Source of the DNA: Bacteroides uniformis
GTDB taxonomy: Bacteria; Bacteroidota; Bacteroidia; Bacteroidales; Bacteroidaceae
Assembly: GCF_025147485.1 (NCBI RefSeq)
Contig: NZ_CP102263.1
Location: forward strand, 509,501-573,500
DNA length: 64,000 nt
Reading direction: 5' to 3'
The notes beneath the pieces were generated by a model that saw nothing but the letters and a program-made list of their open reading frames with translations, searched no databases and had not been told where the DNA came from. The stretch's first letter is position 1. Every line of letters starts with the position of its first letter. Below are positions 1 to 9,559 of the stretch, one piece after another. The translations under genes were made by a program, and so were the position numbers.

Positions 1-325
1 TTGATTTGGAAGCCGATTTTGTTATGGAGCCGTCCGAATTAATGGTTGTTACATATACTTGCAATTCTTTATTAGGAGGAGCTACTTGAACCGACGGAGC
101 CGTACCTTCTGCCAACTTGATATCAGACGTAGCATCATAAACCTTCACATAACGTGACGGAGTAGGAACAATCTGAATGTTGTTGTTTCCCTGGTTCTTG
201 GCCACAAGTTCAAAAGTAAGATTTTCCGGTGTGACATTGGGATCCGGACTGATTTCATCCACTATCGGATCGCAAGCCACCAGCAGCATTGCAAACAAAG
301 GTATTGCGAATAATATCTTTTTCAT
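1..325 (-). CDS. Surface lipoprotein, third gene of a SusCD set (partial)
   Basis: The gene runs off the left edge, so only about 108 N-terminal residues are visible. They begin MKKILFAIPLFAMLLVAC, a lipoprotein signal with the lipobox Cys near residue 18, followed by an acidic DPIVDE stretch typical of surface-exposed Bacteroides lipoproteins. It follows the SusD-like gene on the same strand after 26 bases. In that position PULs usually encode a SusE/F-like or other glycan-binding lipoprotein, so that is the inferred role. An in-frame ATG 12 bases upstream (337) would add MKKD; 325 gives the more usual signal peptide. Too little is present to name a domain. Confidence 0.7.
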   Translation of the reverse strand, partial: MKKILFAIPLFAMLLVACDPIVDEISPDPNVTPENLTFELVAKNQGNNNIQIVPTPSRYVKVYDATSDIKLAEGTAPSVQVAPPNKELQVYVTTINSDGSITKSASKS

Positions 326-351
326 ATCTTTTTTCATTTTAAATTCATATT

Positions 352-2121
352 CTATTCTTGCCAACCATTATACTCAGCACTTGCATCCGTATAACCCTCA
401 TTTTGTTCTACCTTTCCTTCATTCAGGAGGACTTGGTTTTCGGGAATCTTCTGGAAACCTGCCGTAGCCTTATAACGTGCGGCATAACCACCGTTCTGCG
501 CCACATTACGGCTTTCAGCCCCATTTGTATAAACCTTTGCTCCCGTCTGTCTTTCAAGGGCATCGGCAGCAATATGCCAACGGCGAATATCGTTCCAGCG
601 AGTACCTTCAAAACATAATTCCCAACGGCGTTCATTCTGCAATGCAGCCAACGAATATGTACCAATAGGTTCAAGTCCGGCACGACTACGCACTCTGTTT
701 ATACCGGAAACATCTTCCTTCAATTCAGACTGCATCAACAATACATCCGCAAAACGAATCAAAACCAAATCATGAATAGAACCGGTTTGCATCAGATTAT
801 CATTAATCCAGCCGTCGGCACCATACATTATCTTCTCAAATACCGGCTCAATCGTTTTATTTCCAGCCGCATCCGTACTATAAGCCATGATAGAACCTAT
901 TTTCATCTGATAATAATCCGTTTCTTGGATAAAGCCGTCACCACCACCTTTATTATAACTCGGCATATCCTCCGTCTTGAATACGGAGGCCGGACGACGG
1001 GCATCATCTTGTTCTGCCACACTCCAATCATTATAAAAATTGGGAGCTACAGGACCGGCACCCCATCCTTGTCCGAAGGGGAAAGAATTGGCCTGATCAT
1101 TGCCACGTACACCAAAATGCAGAGCATAACCGTTACCATAACCGATAGTAGTGCTCCAAGATGCAAGTTTATTATATTTAATGGCAAACATGGATTCGGG
1201 ATTTACCGCTGCATCATCTTCTACCCACTTCAATCCCTGACCGGCAGTAAACGGAAAATCTTCTACCGTACATTTATTGGTATATGCCCACAAATTACGA
1301 AACTCAGGAACAAGACTATAACCAGAATTATTCACACAATCATCAATATACCCAACCACATCCTGCTTGGTCAAAGTTGTCCCATCAGGCAAATCAACTG
1401 AAGTCAACGGACTATAGTTCGTACTAACCAAATCGTTCAGAGTTTCACCATTGCCATACATACCAGTATAATACAACCAAGCACGTCCTAACATAGCTTC
1501 AGCCGTATATTTATCAACATGCCCATCCGACTTGCGAACAGCCGGCATATTTGCAGCCGCATCGCGAAGATCCTGCAGAATCTGCCCCCAGATAACAGCG
1601 GCAGTCGGAGGAGTAGTATCTTCGGGCAACAAAGCAGTAATCACCAAAGGTACGCGCCCATACATGGAAGCCAACTCGTAGTAATAAAAAGCACGAAGGA
1701 ACTTGGCTTCGCCCTCAGCCTGCGCTCTTACTTCCGGATCCATTTCAATACCAGCAAGAGCCTCCAACAACGTATTGGCACGGTTGATTCCTTGATAGCG
1801 AGCCACCCAGTAGTCCTGCGTAGCATTTGTACCCGTATTACAAATAAGGTCCAAAGATTGCATCAACTTATCATTGGGACCACCACCACCCAACATATCA
1901 TCGCAAGCCAGCAGAGAATTATACAAGAAAGACTGCTGTGGAAAAGCATTGACATTATTCAGGTTCTGATATATGGCAGCTAAAGCCTGATTGGCATCTT
2001 CAGCCGTTTTAGGAAAATTGGTCGTATCTTTTTCCGTCAGACTCATCGAGTCCAAGCTACAAGAAGCAAACATTCCTGCTATCATCAAAGCTGCACCTAT
2101 TAAATATGCTATTTTTTTCAT
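352..2121 (-). CDS. SusD-like glycan-binding outer-membrane lipoprotein
   Basis: A 589-residue protein with a lipoprotein signal (MIAGMFASC, Cys about residue 21). It has the SusD/RagB layout: an N-terminal helical region (NQALAAIYQNLNN, then GINRANTLLE) and a C-terminal region with RRWELCFEGTRWNDIRRW. SusD proteins bind glycan at the cell surface and act as a lid on their SusC partner. The partner lies immediately upstream, 12 bases away. This is the second SusCD pair of the PUL; its substrate is inferred from the neighbouring mannanase genes. The match to the family is clear; ligand specificity cannot be read. Confidence 0.93.
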   Translation of the reverse strand: MKKIAYLIGAALMIAGMFASCSLDSMSLTEKDTTNFPKTAEDANQALAAIYQNLNNVNAFPQQSFLYNSLLACDDMLGGGGPNDKLMQSLDLICNTGTNATQDYWVARYQGINRANTLLEALAGIEMDPEVRAQAEGEAKFLRAFYYYELASMYGRVPLVITALLPEDTTPPTAAVIWGQILQDLRDAAANMPAVRKSDGHVDKYTAEAMLGRAWLYYTGMYGNGETLNDLVSTNYSPLTSVDLPDGTTLTKQDVVGYIDDCVNNSGYSLVPEFRNLWAYTNKCTVEDFPFTAGQGLKWVEDDAAVNPESMFAIKYNKLASWSTTIGYGNGYALHFGVRGNDQANSFPFGQGWGAGPVAPNFYNDWSVAEQDDARRPASVFKTEDMPSYNKGGGDGFIQETDYYQMKIGSIMAYSTDAAGNKTIEPVFEKIMYGADGWINDNLMQTGSIHDLVLIRFADVLLMQSELKEDVSGINRVRSRAGLEPIGTYSLAALQNERRWELCFEGTRWNDIRRWHIAADALERQTGAKVYTNGAESRNVAQNGGYAARYKATAGFQKIPENQVLLNEGKVEQNEGYTDASAEYNGWQE

Positions 2122-2133
2122 CGTGTATCAATT

Positions 2134-5100
2134 TTAGAATTTAACATTAACACCTACCATATAAGTACGAGGTTGAGGATAGTTACCTACATCAACACCG
2201 GTTACCCACGGTTCTTTGTCATTGAGGGCTCTACCATTCTCCGGATCCATCCCTTTATAACCGGTAAAAGTAAATAGATTCTGTGCAGCAGCATACACAC
2301 GAAGTTGCTGGAACGGACAGTTCTTCCAAATTCTCTTGAAATCGTATCCTATAGTCAGATTTTGAATGCGAACATAGTCGGCATCATCAATATAAATATC
2401 TGAAATGGCCTGGAAATTCTGTCCACTATTTCCCGGCGCAAGCAGCGGATATCTGTTTGAGGTTCCTTCGCCATGCCAGTAATCGTAAACTTCTGTCGTA
2501 TAGTTTTCATACTGTCCATCTGAGAACTTTCGCCAAGAGCGAGCTACCTGTGCACCAAAAGCGCCATAGGTTGTTACAGAGAAATCAAATCCTTTATATT
2601 CCGCACTTAACGTAAGACCCATTGTCACGTCAGGATGAGGATTACCCAAATCAGTCTTATCGTCATCATTAATCACCCCATTTCCATCAACATCCACAAA
2701 CTTCAAATCACCCGGTTTAATACTTGCACCTTGCTTAGAGTTTGCCGCATTTCCTTTACAATTCTGGTCAAGATATGCCTGCAAGTCATTCTGGTTCTGA
2801 ATGACACCATCCGTCTTATAACCATAAAAATAGCCAATAGGATGTCCTTCTTCCATACGGACAAACCGACCCGTACTTTGAGCCAACAAATCATTACCGC
2901 CTTCAATAAAATGATTGGCGTTATTAACCTCCGTTACTTCATTCTTATTATAGGCCATATTGACATTCACCCCATACTTGAACTCCTTACCAATCTGATC
3001 TCTCCAGCCCATTGAAAGTTCAAGGCCAGTATTCTTTACCGTACCAGCATTTTGATATTGAGTAGCGAAACCGGAAGCCGCATTGGTACCCACTTCCACT
3101 AACAAGTCTTTCGTCTGCTTGCTATACCAGTCCATGGTAAAACTCAGACGGTTATCCAAGAAACGGGCATCAATACCGATATTGGTCTGTTCTGAAGTTT
3201 CCCATGTCAAATCGGGGTTAGCCAAACGATTCGGGTAAGCTCCGGTTGTACCTCCATTCTTATCCGAGCCAAATGTATAAAGACCATAATCGCCAAACTC
3301 GTAACCGGCACGCCAATTTGAATTAGGGATATTGTCATTACCATTCTGTCCCCAACCAGCACGGACTTTCAAGAAACCAAGCCAAGAAGCAGTATTCTTC
3401 ATAAAAGCCTCGTTTGAAATAACCCAACCAGCAGAGAATGATGGGAAATATCCCCATTGATTGCCTTTCGCAAACTTAGACGAGCCATCGGCACGAATGA
3501 TAGCAGAAAACATATAAGTTTCCTTAAAGTCATAATTCAAACGTCCAAAATAAGACATCTTAGAACCATAATCCGAGGGATAACCATTTACTGTAGCAGT
3601 AGCTTTACGTTCTGTATTATGCAAATAAGCATGTGTAAAGTCACCAAAAGCACTATTATAACCGGTTGCCTCTACTGATTCGCCATAAGTTGGTCTTGAT
3701 TTAGAATACTCTGTACCAGCCAAAACATCAAAATGATGTAAGTCTGTAATATCAAACCGATAACTCAACGTATTAGTCAAACTCCAGTTCCAACCCAAAG
3801 ACACGTTATTTATCGTTTGGTCTTTATCACGGCTATCTCCCTGATTATTAATTTGGTAAACGGGAAGATATGAACGCCATGAACTTGACCATTGTTTGTA
3901 ACTAACCTGACCTTTATAAATAAGATTCTTAAGTGGTTGTACTTCCAGATATGCCGCTGTGTTCAGATTAAAATTCTTATTCTTATTATTCCCAGCCTGA
4001 TTATATACCATGTGAGCCATCGGATTAGAAGCATATGCAGTATAATCAAGTATACCATTAGCACTCGTTCCAAAATTCTTCAAATCATCATACATGAAGA
4101 AATCACCATTTTCATTATATACAGGAATCAGAGGAATAGCACGCAAAGCATTAGAAAGGTCATTCGAATATTGATTACCTAACTGCACACCTTGATTCTG
4201 TTTGTGCTGATAATATATATTCTCACCAAACTTTATCACATCCACATCTCCCTTACGATATATCACATGCTCAGAATTAATGCGGAAAGTAAAACGACGA
4301 TAGTCAGTCTTCACCGGACCACCGAATGCACCATCCTGATACTGATAGCCTATACCTGTCGAAAATTTGGAGAATTCAGAACCACCTGTTACATTCAACG
4401 CATGATTAGTAACCACAGCATTTTTATTCCGGAATTCTTTTACCCAATCTGTACCAGGATTGGTACCATTCTGATAAGCAGTCAGCAAATCAGCATCTAC
4501 GAATTTTGACCAATCATACGGTTGGCCTCCATTATTATAGGCCACTTGATCCATTACCGCCATATATTCTTTGGCATTCAACATATCAGGCATCTTATAT
4601 ATATTTGCCCAACCTATGTTTCCATCATAAGATACAGAAACCTTTCCTACCTTACCCTGCTTCGTAGTAATAAGGATAACACCGTTGGCACCGCTCGAAC
4701 CGTAAATTGCACAAGATGCAGCATCTTTCAACACGTCAATACGTTCAATATCGGCAGGATTCAAGGCGTTAATATCGCCACCGGCTACACCATCAATAAC
4801 GTAAACTGGAGCTGTATTTCCGTTAGTACCAGCACCACGAATATTAATTTTAAACCCATCACCCGGCTGACCGGAAACGGCCTGAATATTTACACCCGGA
4901 GACTGGCTTTGTAAAGCGCCCAATGCCTGCGTAGTATTTAATTTTGCGATGTCTTCGCCTTTTACCTCAACCGTAGCACCTGTCACCAGTTTCTTCTTCT
5001 GTACACCGTAACCCACTACGACTACTTCATCCAACAATTCCGTATCTTCCTTTAGCTGAATCTTGAAACTAGTCTGGTTACCTACCACTATTTCTTGCGG

Positions 5101-5382
5101 CTGATAACCGATAAAAGACACAACAATCGTTGCTCCCGGCTGAACATTCAATGTGAAATTACCGTCAATGTCGGTAATGACACCATTTGTGGTTCCTTTC
5201 TCCAATACATTGGCACCGATGACCGGTCCCATTGCATCTGTTACAGTACCTGTGATTTTTTTTGCTTGCTGCACAGCATCTATTGCATCGACCGATGCGG
5301 CGAAAAGTTGCGGAGTATAAGTCAGGCTGACAGCCGAACAGATACCCACGAGCAGCGCGGTTCTTCTGAAATTTAAATTCAT
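2134..5382 (-). CDS. SusC-like TonB-dependent glycan transporter
   Basis: A 1082-residue outer-membrane importer. After a signal peptide ending near LFAAS comes a carboxypeptidase-regulatory-like domain (about 40-125; ITGTVTDAMGPVIGANV, VSFIGYQPQEI). Next are a TonB-box-like segment (DEVVVVGYGVQKK), a plug domain with the typical IERIDVLKDAASCAIYGSSGANGVILI motif region, and a C-terminal beta-barrel ending ...TYMVGVNVKF. It would import oligosaccharides together with the downstream SusD. Its first 120 residues are very like those of the second SusC (12620-15886), but the barrels differ. It starts a separate transcription unit downstream of the terminator at 5728-5768. Confidence 0.95.
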   Translation of the reverse strand: MNLNFRRTALLVGICSAVSLTYTPQLFAASVDAIDAVQQAKKITGTVTDAMGPVIGANVLEKGTTNGVITDIDGNFTLNVQPGATIVVSFIGYQPQEIVVGNQTSFKIQLKEDTELLDEVVVVGYGVQKKKLVTGATVEVKGEDIAKLNTTQALGALQSQSPGVNIQAVSGQPGDGFKINIRGAGTNGNTAPVYVIDGVAGGDINALNPADIERIDVLKDAASCAIYGSSGANGVILITTKQGKVGKVSVSYDGNIGWANIYKMPDMLNAKEYMAVMDQVAYNNGGQPYDWSKFVDADLLTAYQNGTNPGTDWVKEFRNKNAVVTNHALNVTGGSEFSKFSTGIGYQYQDGAFGGPVKTDYRRFTFRINSEHVIYRKGDVDVIKFGENIYYQHKQNQGVQLGNQYSNDLSNALRAIPLIPVYNENGDFFMYDDLKNFGTSANGILDYTAYASNPMAHMVYNQAGNNKNKNFNLNTAAYLEVQPLKNLIYKGQVSYKQWSSSWRSYLPVYQINNQGDSRDKDQTINNVSLGWNWSLTNTLSYRFDITDLHHFDVLAGTEYSKSRPTYGESVEATGYNSAFGDFTHAYLHNTERKATATVNGYPSDYGSKMSYFGRLNYDFKETYMFSAIIRADGSSKFAKGNQWGYFPSFSAGWVISNEAFMKNTASWLGFLKVRAGWGQNGNDNIPNSNWRAGYEFGDYGLYTFGSDKNGGTTGAYPNRLANPDLTWETSEQTNIGIDARFLDNRLSFTMDWYSKQTKDLLVEVGTNAASGFATQYQNAGTVKNTGLELSMGWRDQIGKEFKYGVNVNMAYNKNEVTEVNNANHFIEGGNDLLAQSTGRFVRMEEGHPIGYFYGYKTDGVIQNQNDLQAYLDQNCKGNAANSKQGASIKPGDLKFVDVDGNGVINDDDKTDLGNPHPDVTMGLTLSAEYKGFDFSVTTYGAFGAQVARSWRKFSDGQYENYTTEVYDYWHGEGTSNRYPLLAPGNSGQNFQAISDIYIDDADYVRIQNLTIGYDFKRIWKNCPFQQLRVYAAAQNLFTFTGYKGMDPENGRALNDKEPWVTGVDVGNYPQPRTYMVGVNVKF

Positions 5383-5727
5383 ACTTGTATTTTTCTTAGA
5401 TTAATGAATTGGTATTGCCTGGCGGCATCTACCGTTTAATATAAGGTTAAACTTCTCTTTTTGAGGAAAAATTAAATATACCTTATTCTATAAAGTGGTT
5501 GGTATACATATCACTCCTTTCTCATAGGCATTTTTCATTTCATTAGCGGTTAAACATTATATGATTATTATCAAATTTTAATTAGGCTTGACAAAAGTAG
5601 ACTTTTAGCAGCAAACCTTATAATACTATTTTATCAAATAACGACACTCATTTAACATCCATTACTATTTTTCCTAAAAAGTATAAAGCATGAATTCTAT
5701 AACCAACAACTAAAAGCTATAAAAGAC
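5383..5727 (-). promoter_or_regulatory. Intergenic leader of the left SusCD unit
   Basis: This is 345 bases of AT-rich DNA without a gene, between a terminator and the SusC start at 5382. A minus-strand TACTTTTG at 5599-5592 matches the Bacteroides -7 box TAnnTTTG. No TTG is found at the expected 19-21 bases upstream; the nearest is only 12 bases away. If the box is used, the 5' leader is about 200 bases. No riboswitch-like structure was recognised. Confidence 0.35.
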
Positions 5728-5768
5728 AGAAAGGGTTGCCCCGATACTAACCAGAGACAACCCTTTCT
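5728..5768 (-). terminator. Intrinsic terminator after the GH26 gene
   Basis: AGAAAGGGTTG (5728-5738) and CAACCCTTTCT (5758-5768) form a perfect 11-bp stem with a 19-base loop. On the minus strand it lies 20 bases past the GH26 stop and is followed by a T-rich run. It should end the long SusC-to-GH26 operon and separate it from the left SusCD unit. Confidence 0.8.
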
Positions 5769-5787
5769 ATTTTATTATTAAAAATTG

Positions 5788-7485
5788 CTATTCCATAGAA
5801 GGAAGCTCTTCACGGGAAACAACAAATTCCTGGCTCATAGCATCCTTCCACCATGCTTCATCAGCATGGACTACCGGGCTACCATCCTCATTTGTCCCGT
5901 CATACCACGGCATGAACCAACTCCAACGTGCACCAGATGCCCATTGTTCGGAAATAAGTCCGACCGTACCACATTCACTCAGCGAAACAATCTTGTTTCC
6001 ATAATTTTCGGCAATGGAAGTATATTCTGAAACACAATCTGCAGTTTCCTTATTATAAACATCACGTCCCACGATGTCTACATATTGATCTCCCGGATAC
6101 CAATCGGCATCATTGCCCTCGGTAGTCCAAACCCAGATAAGATTATCCAATCCTTCAGTCTTGAAGTAATTGAACATAGCAATCCACAGAGATTTAAAGC
6201 TGGCAGCATCCTTACCCCACCAGAACCAGCCACCGGCTGCCTCGTGGAATGGACGCCACAATACCGGAATATCCGCATCTCTCAATAGCTTCAAGTAAGC
6301 GGCAGCATTTTTCAAATCTTCGGTAAACACCTTGTTTTCCCAAGTGCCTTCCACTGTGGCATTGGTAGCATCAAACTCCGTATCTGCCTTATAAAAGGCA
6401 TAATCCTTATTCGGGTCGAGAGCTGTACCGTTATTTTCAAGATAAACAGCAACTGCTGTATAATCATGTCCACCAATGATGAGACCACCTTCTTGCAGGG
6501 ATTTCAAAACATCTTCGGTAATCACCAATGTATAGTCCCCGGATATGTCAAAATAATCAGTTCCTGAAGCAATCTCGCTCCAACCACTGTTTTTGAACGA
6601 ACCTTGTGCACCCGCTGCCACATCCTTCACAGCCACGCGTATCACCTGACCCACTTGTGCATCAGCAAAGACAGCTTTTGCAGCATCATCCGTCATCTGT
6701 ACATTTCCACTCCAATCACCCGGCATTACTGTCTCTCCTTCCCATATTTGGGTAGAAGAAGCTTCGCCTACAGCTTTCTTGGGTACATTCCAATGCCACA
6801 TGGCAGCTACGATGCCACCTTTGTCAGACCAATCCTTAACAGGAGTAATGTCACCGTAATTAATCCAGTCTGCTCCAGCTACAGATGCCGGCAGATGAAC
6901 ATAGTCGAAACAGTTGATAGCCGGATATTTTCCAGTCCATCCATACACCTTTTCGGACATTTCCGTATTCCAGGCAACATTGGCCATCATAGCTGAAAGT
7001 GTCTTCGTCTCGAAGTTATCCAATAGATAATTGTACAGTTTCACAGCTTTGGCCGAACTAGCGGCAACCAGTGCCTTGTCCAAAGCGACAGTAGAGAACT
7101 GAACCGATACAGCCGGAGCAGGCATCTGGTTCGGTCCGGTTACTATTCCCTCGGGGATAGAGAGAGAACAAGCCGTCTCTCTCCCGGGAACATTCACTTT
7201 TACAGTCAGTATATTGCTTGCGCCAAGTACATCGGCACTTATCAGTTCACCACCGGTAAACTTGATTTCGCTCAGATTGTCTGTTGCAAAGAATATATTC
7301 TTGTCATATTTCACCTCAATAGTGATTTCTCCCGTTTTCACTTTGGCTGCTCCACTTTCAGGAGTAGTAGACACCAATACCGGTGTATCCACTGCTGGGA
7401 TATCATGATCGACATCAGTATCGCAGGAGGCAAAAGTAAAAGCTGCTATCAACGAAAGCATCCATTTTATATTCAGTTTCTTCAT
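5788..7485 (-). CDS. GH26 endo-beta-mannanase lipoprotein with inserted module
   Basis: A 565-residue enzyme predicted to cut beta-1,4-mannan or glucomannan. The signal has lipobox FASC (Cys21). Residues about 30-133 look like a bacterial Ig-like domain (PESGAAKVKTGEITIEV). The GH26 barrel starts near 134. The acid/base is E415 in WRPFHEAAGGWFWW and the nucleophile is E504 in VSLSECG. Between GGIVAAMWHWN (224-232) and the helix before WRPFHE lies an extra stretch of roughly 105 residues (about 245-352), with IWEG at its start and GLIIGGHDYTAVAV at its end. It resembles the C-terminal domain of the neighbouring binding protein (7553-9538). The gene is the last of its operon. Exact substrate is inferred. 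Confidence 0.92.
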   Translation of the reverse strand: MKKLNIKWMLSLIAAFTFASCDTDVDHDIPAVDTPVLVSTTPESGAAKVKTGEITIEVKYDKNIFFATDNLSEIKFTGGELISADVLGASNILTVKVNVPGRETACSLSIPEGIVTGPNQMPAPAVSVQFSTVALDKALVAASSAKAVKLYNYLLDNFETKTLSAMMANVAWNTEMSEKVYGWTGKYPAINCFDYVHLPASVAGADWINYGDITPVKDWSDKGGIVAAMWHWNVPKKAVGEASSTQIWEGETVMPGDWSGNVQMTDDAAKAVFADAQVGQVIRVAVKDVAAGAQGSFKNSGWSEIASGTDYFDISGDYTLVITEDVLKSLQEGGLIIGGHDYTAVAVYLENNGTALDPNKDYAFYKADTEFDATNATVEGTWENKVFTEDLKNAAAYLKLLRDADIPVLWRPFHEAAGGWFWWGKDAASFKSLWIAMFNYFKTEGLDNLIWVWTTEGNDADWYPGDQYVDIVGRDVYNKETADCVSEYTSIAENYGNKIVSLSECGTVGLISEQWASGARWSWFMPWYDGTNEDGSPVVHADEAWWKDAMSQEFVVSREELPSME

Positions 7486-7552
7486 CTTAATTATGATTTT
7501 ATTTCATTCTTAATCAGGGCATCCATAGTCACATTCTTCAAGCCACAATTCA

Positions 7553-9538
7553 TCAATTTACAATCGTTATTTTTGTAAACGTCAAATCACTGCCCTGAAT
7601 AATGATACCTACATTTGTCTGGTCTTCACAATCTCCTTGTTTAGCTTGAATATTATCAAGTATCTCCTGAGTCAACGTCAACTCCATCACACGGCTCTCG
7701 AAACTCCATCCGTAAATGTCTGTCGGTACCATAGTCGTATCAAACAAAGAGAAAGCTATGCCACTCCAATCGCCATAGTTAAACTGAGCCTGTGCCCAAG
7801 TCTGGTCTTTCTGATCAAAATAGACTTTCATGACAGTGCCTGCCGTTACCTTGGCAAAAGATACAGCCGGTACCAACACACGTCCTCCATCACCCCAACT
7901 AATATCAAGCGGACCAGCCCAAACTGTTTCTTCATTGGCAACTACAAGAACATCATAAGCAATTTCACCATTTGAAGAAATCAGTTTTAGGCTATAAGTT
8001 CCATCCAGCTCAGCCGGTACATTCAACATCAATACCCCTTTAGCTGCATCATTGATATACTGAACAGCAGCCTCATTCAGCAATACATTTGTCAGCTTAT
8101 CAGCATTAACAATCTCAAGTTCCACAATTCGTCCCCGAACCAATTTGTCAGGCAATGCCGGCAAATAGGCACATACCGGTTTCTCTATTGTCAAAGACGG
8201 TGCTTCCACAGATTCACCATTGGCCATCTTCAAGAGTAAGGCCCCGGTTTCAGCAGTTGTGGGTACAGTCAAGGAAATGGCAGTAGCGGTGGCATCGGAT
8301 ACGGTAACCTCCACATTACCACTGAATACAACAGCCGAAACTACATCCATATTTACTCCTTTGACAGTCAAAGCCTCTCCTGCCGGGACCGTCGCCGCAC
8401 TATAAGAAATGTTTTCCGGCTTTGCCGTTGCAATAGATACGGCAGTTGCTTTTCCACTATTTGTATTCAATTGCAAATCACCACTAATAGCCGCAGCCGG
8501 CATCAAGACCTTTATTTCAGTCGAGTTTTGTGATTCCAATCCTACTGCTTCTTCTACACCAGGGAACGTTACATCAGTCACCAAATCCATATTGGTACCT
8601 TTCAAGGTAATCATATCTCCACCACGCAAGTTTACAGCAGGAACAGCCACTACGTTCGAAGGCGTAGCTACTACAACAGTAGCGACCACAACTTTTACAT
8701 CCGAAGCAGGAAGTACCGTAACTTCTCCGTCCGAGACATTATCCGGCAATGTAAAAGTAAGTTCATCTCCTTCGGAAGAGGCAGTCATCGTAAATTCAAC
8801 TTCATCCCCATTCGGCATCTGCACTTTCTTCACCAAATCAAAGTTTTCACCAGAAACTCGAATGACATCCCCCGGCTTCTTATCTACCAGGTCGAGTGGA
8901 GCCTCTACCGATGGCAAAGTAACCTCCAGTTCCCCTTCAGAATAAATCCAATTGGGGATTTCAGCTCCATCAGACAAGATGAACTTACCGGTCTGAGCAG
9001 AATCAGGAACAATAACTTTAATCTCCTGACGGCTTTGACTGACAAACTCATCAGCAGGCACTGTTACCTCGTCAGCAAATATCACTTCTTTAATCAAATT
9101 CAAATATTCACCAGTAATGGTCAATTCACTACCAGGCTTTACTTCTGCCGGTGCAAAAGCCTCCAAAGCAATCGGCTCCGTAAATGTCAACTCGGTTTTT
9201 GTTGTAATATCCCCTTTCGGAGTCTTCAAGACAACCAACCCCGGCTGGGCTGTCTGAGGTACAGTGACACGGATTTCCGTATCACTGACTACTTCGATGT
9301 CTGTTATATCGTCGCAACCGGGAATAGCGACCGCAGTCACCTTATCCATGCCACTGCCTAGGAAACGGAGTACACCGCCGCGGGATACGGGACTCGGTCC
9401 GAATACATTCAGACTGATTCCCCCTTTATATTGGTTGGTATCTTCATCATCCCCATTGTCGCAGGCCGTAAACGTCAAGCAACTGAAGAGCATCAGGCAC
9501 ATCATCCACAGTGCCGGAAATTTATATGTTTTATTCAT
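7553..9538 (-). CDS. Surface glycan-binding lipoprotein with about six IPT/TIG repeats
   Basis: A 661-residue protein with lipobox FTAC (Cys26). From about 40 to 533 it contains tandem IPT/TIG-type beta-sandwich repeats of about 80 residues, each opening with a pattern like P..V.GGD.ITLKGTNMDLVTDVTFP. The last 125 residues (536-661) differ: ETVWAGPLDISWGDGG, a middle with FNYGDWSG, and an end with GIIIQGSDLTFTKITI. This tail is the probable glycan-binding domain and matches the module inserted in the adjacent GH26. Position after SusC, SusD and another binding protein fits an accessory surface glycan-binding protein. It has no catalytic motif. Confidence 0.8.
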   Translation of the reverse strand: MNKTYKFPALWMMCLMLFSCLTFTACDNGDDEDTNQYKGGISLNVFGPSPVSRGGVLRFLGSGMDKVTAVAIPGCDDITDIEVVSDTEIRVTVPQTAQPGLVVLKTPKGDITTKTELTFTEPIALEAFAPAEVKPGSELTITGEYLNLIKEVIFADEVTVPADEFVSQSRQEIKVIVPDSAQTGKFILSDGAEIPNWIYSEGELEVTLPSVEAPLDLVDKKPGDVIRVSGENFDLVKKVQMPNGDEVEFTMTASSEGDELTFTLPDNVSDGEVTVLPASDVKVVVATVVVATPSNVVAVPAVNLRGGDMITLKGTNMDLVTDVTFPGVEEAVGLESQNSTEIKVLMPAAAISGDLQLNTNSGKATAVSIATAKPENISYSAATVPAGEALTVKGVNMDVVSAVVFSGNVEVTVSDATATAISLTVPTTAETGALLLKMANGESVEAPSLTIEKPVCAYLPALPDKLVRGRIVELEIVNADKLTNVLLNEAAVQYINDAAKGVLMLNVPAELDGTYSLKLISSNGEIAYDVLVVANEETVWAGPLDISWGDGGRVLVPAVSFAKVTAGTVMKVYFDQKDQTWAQAQFNYGDWSGIAFSLFDTTMVPTDIYGWSFESRVMELTLTQEILDNIQAKQGDCEDQTNVGIIIQGSDLTFTKITIVN

Positions 9539-9559
9539 ATCAGTATTCTATTTAAAAGG

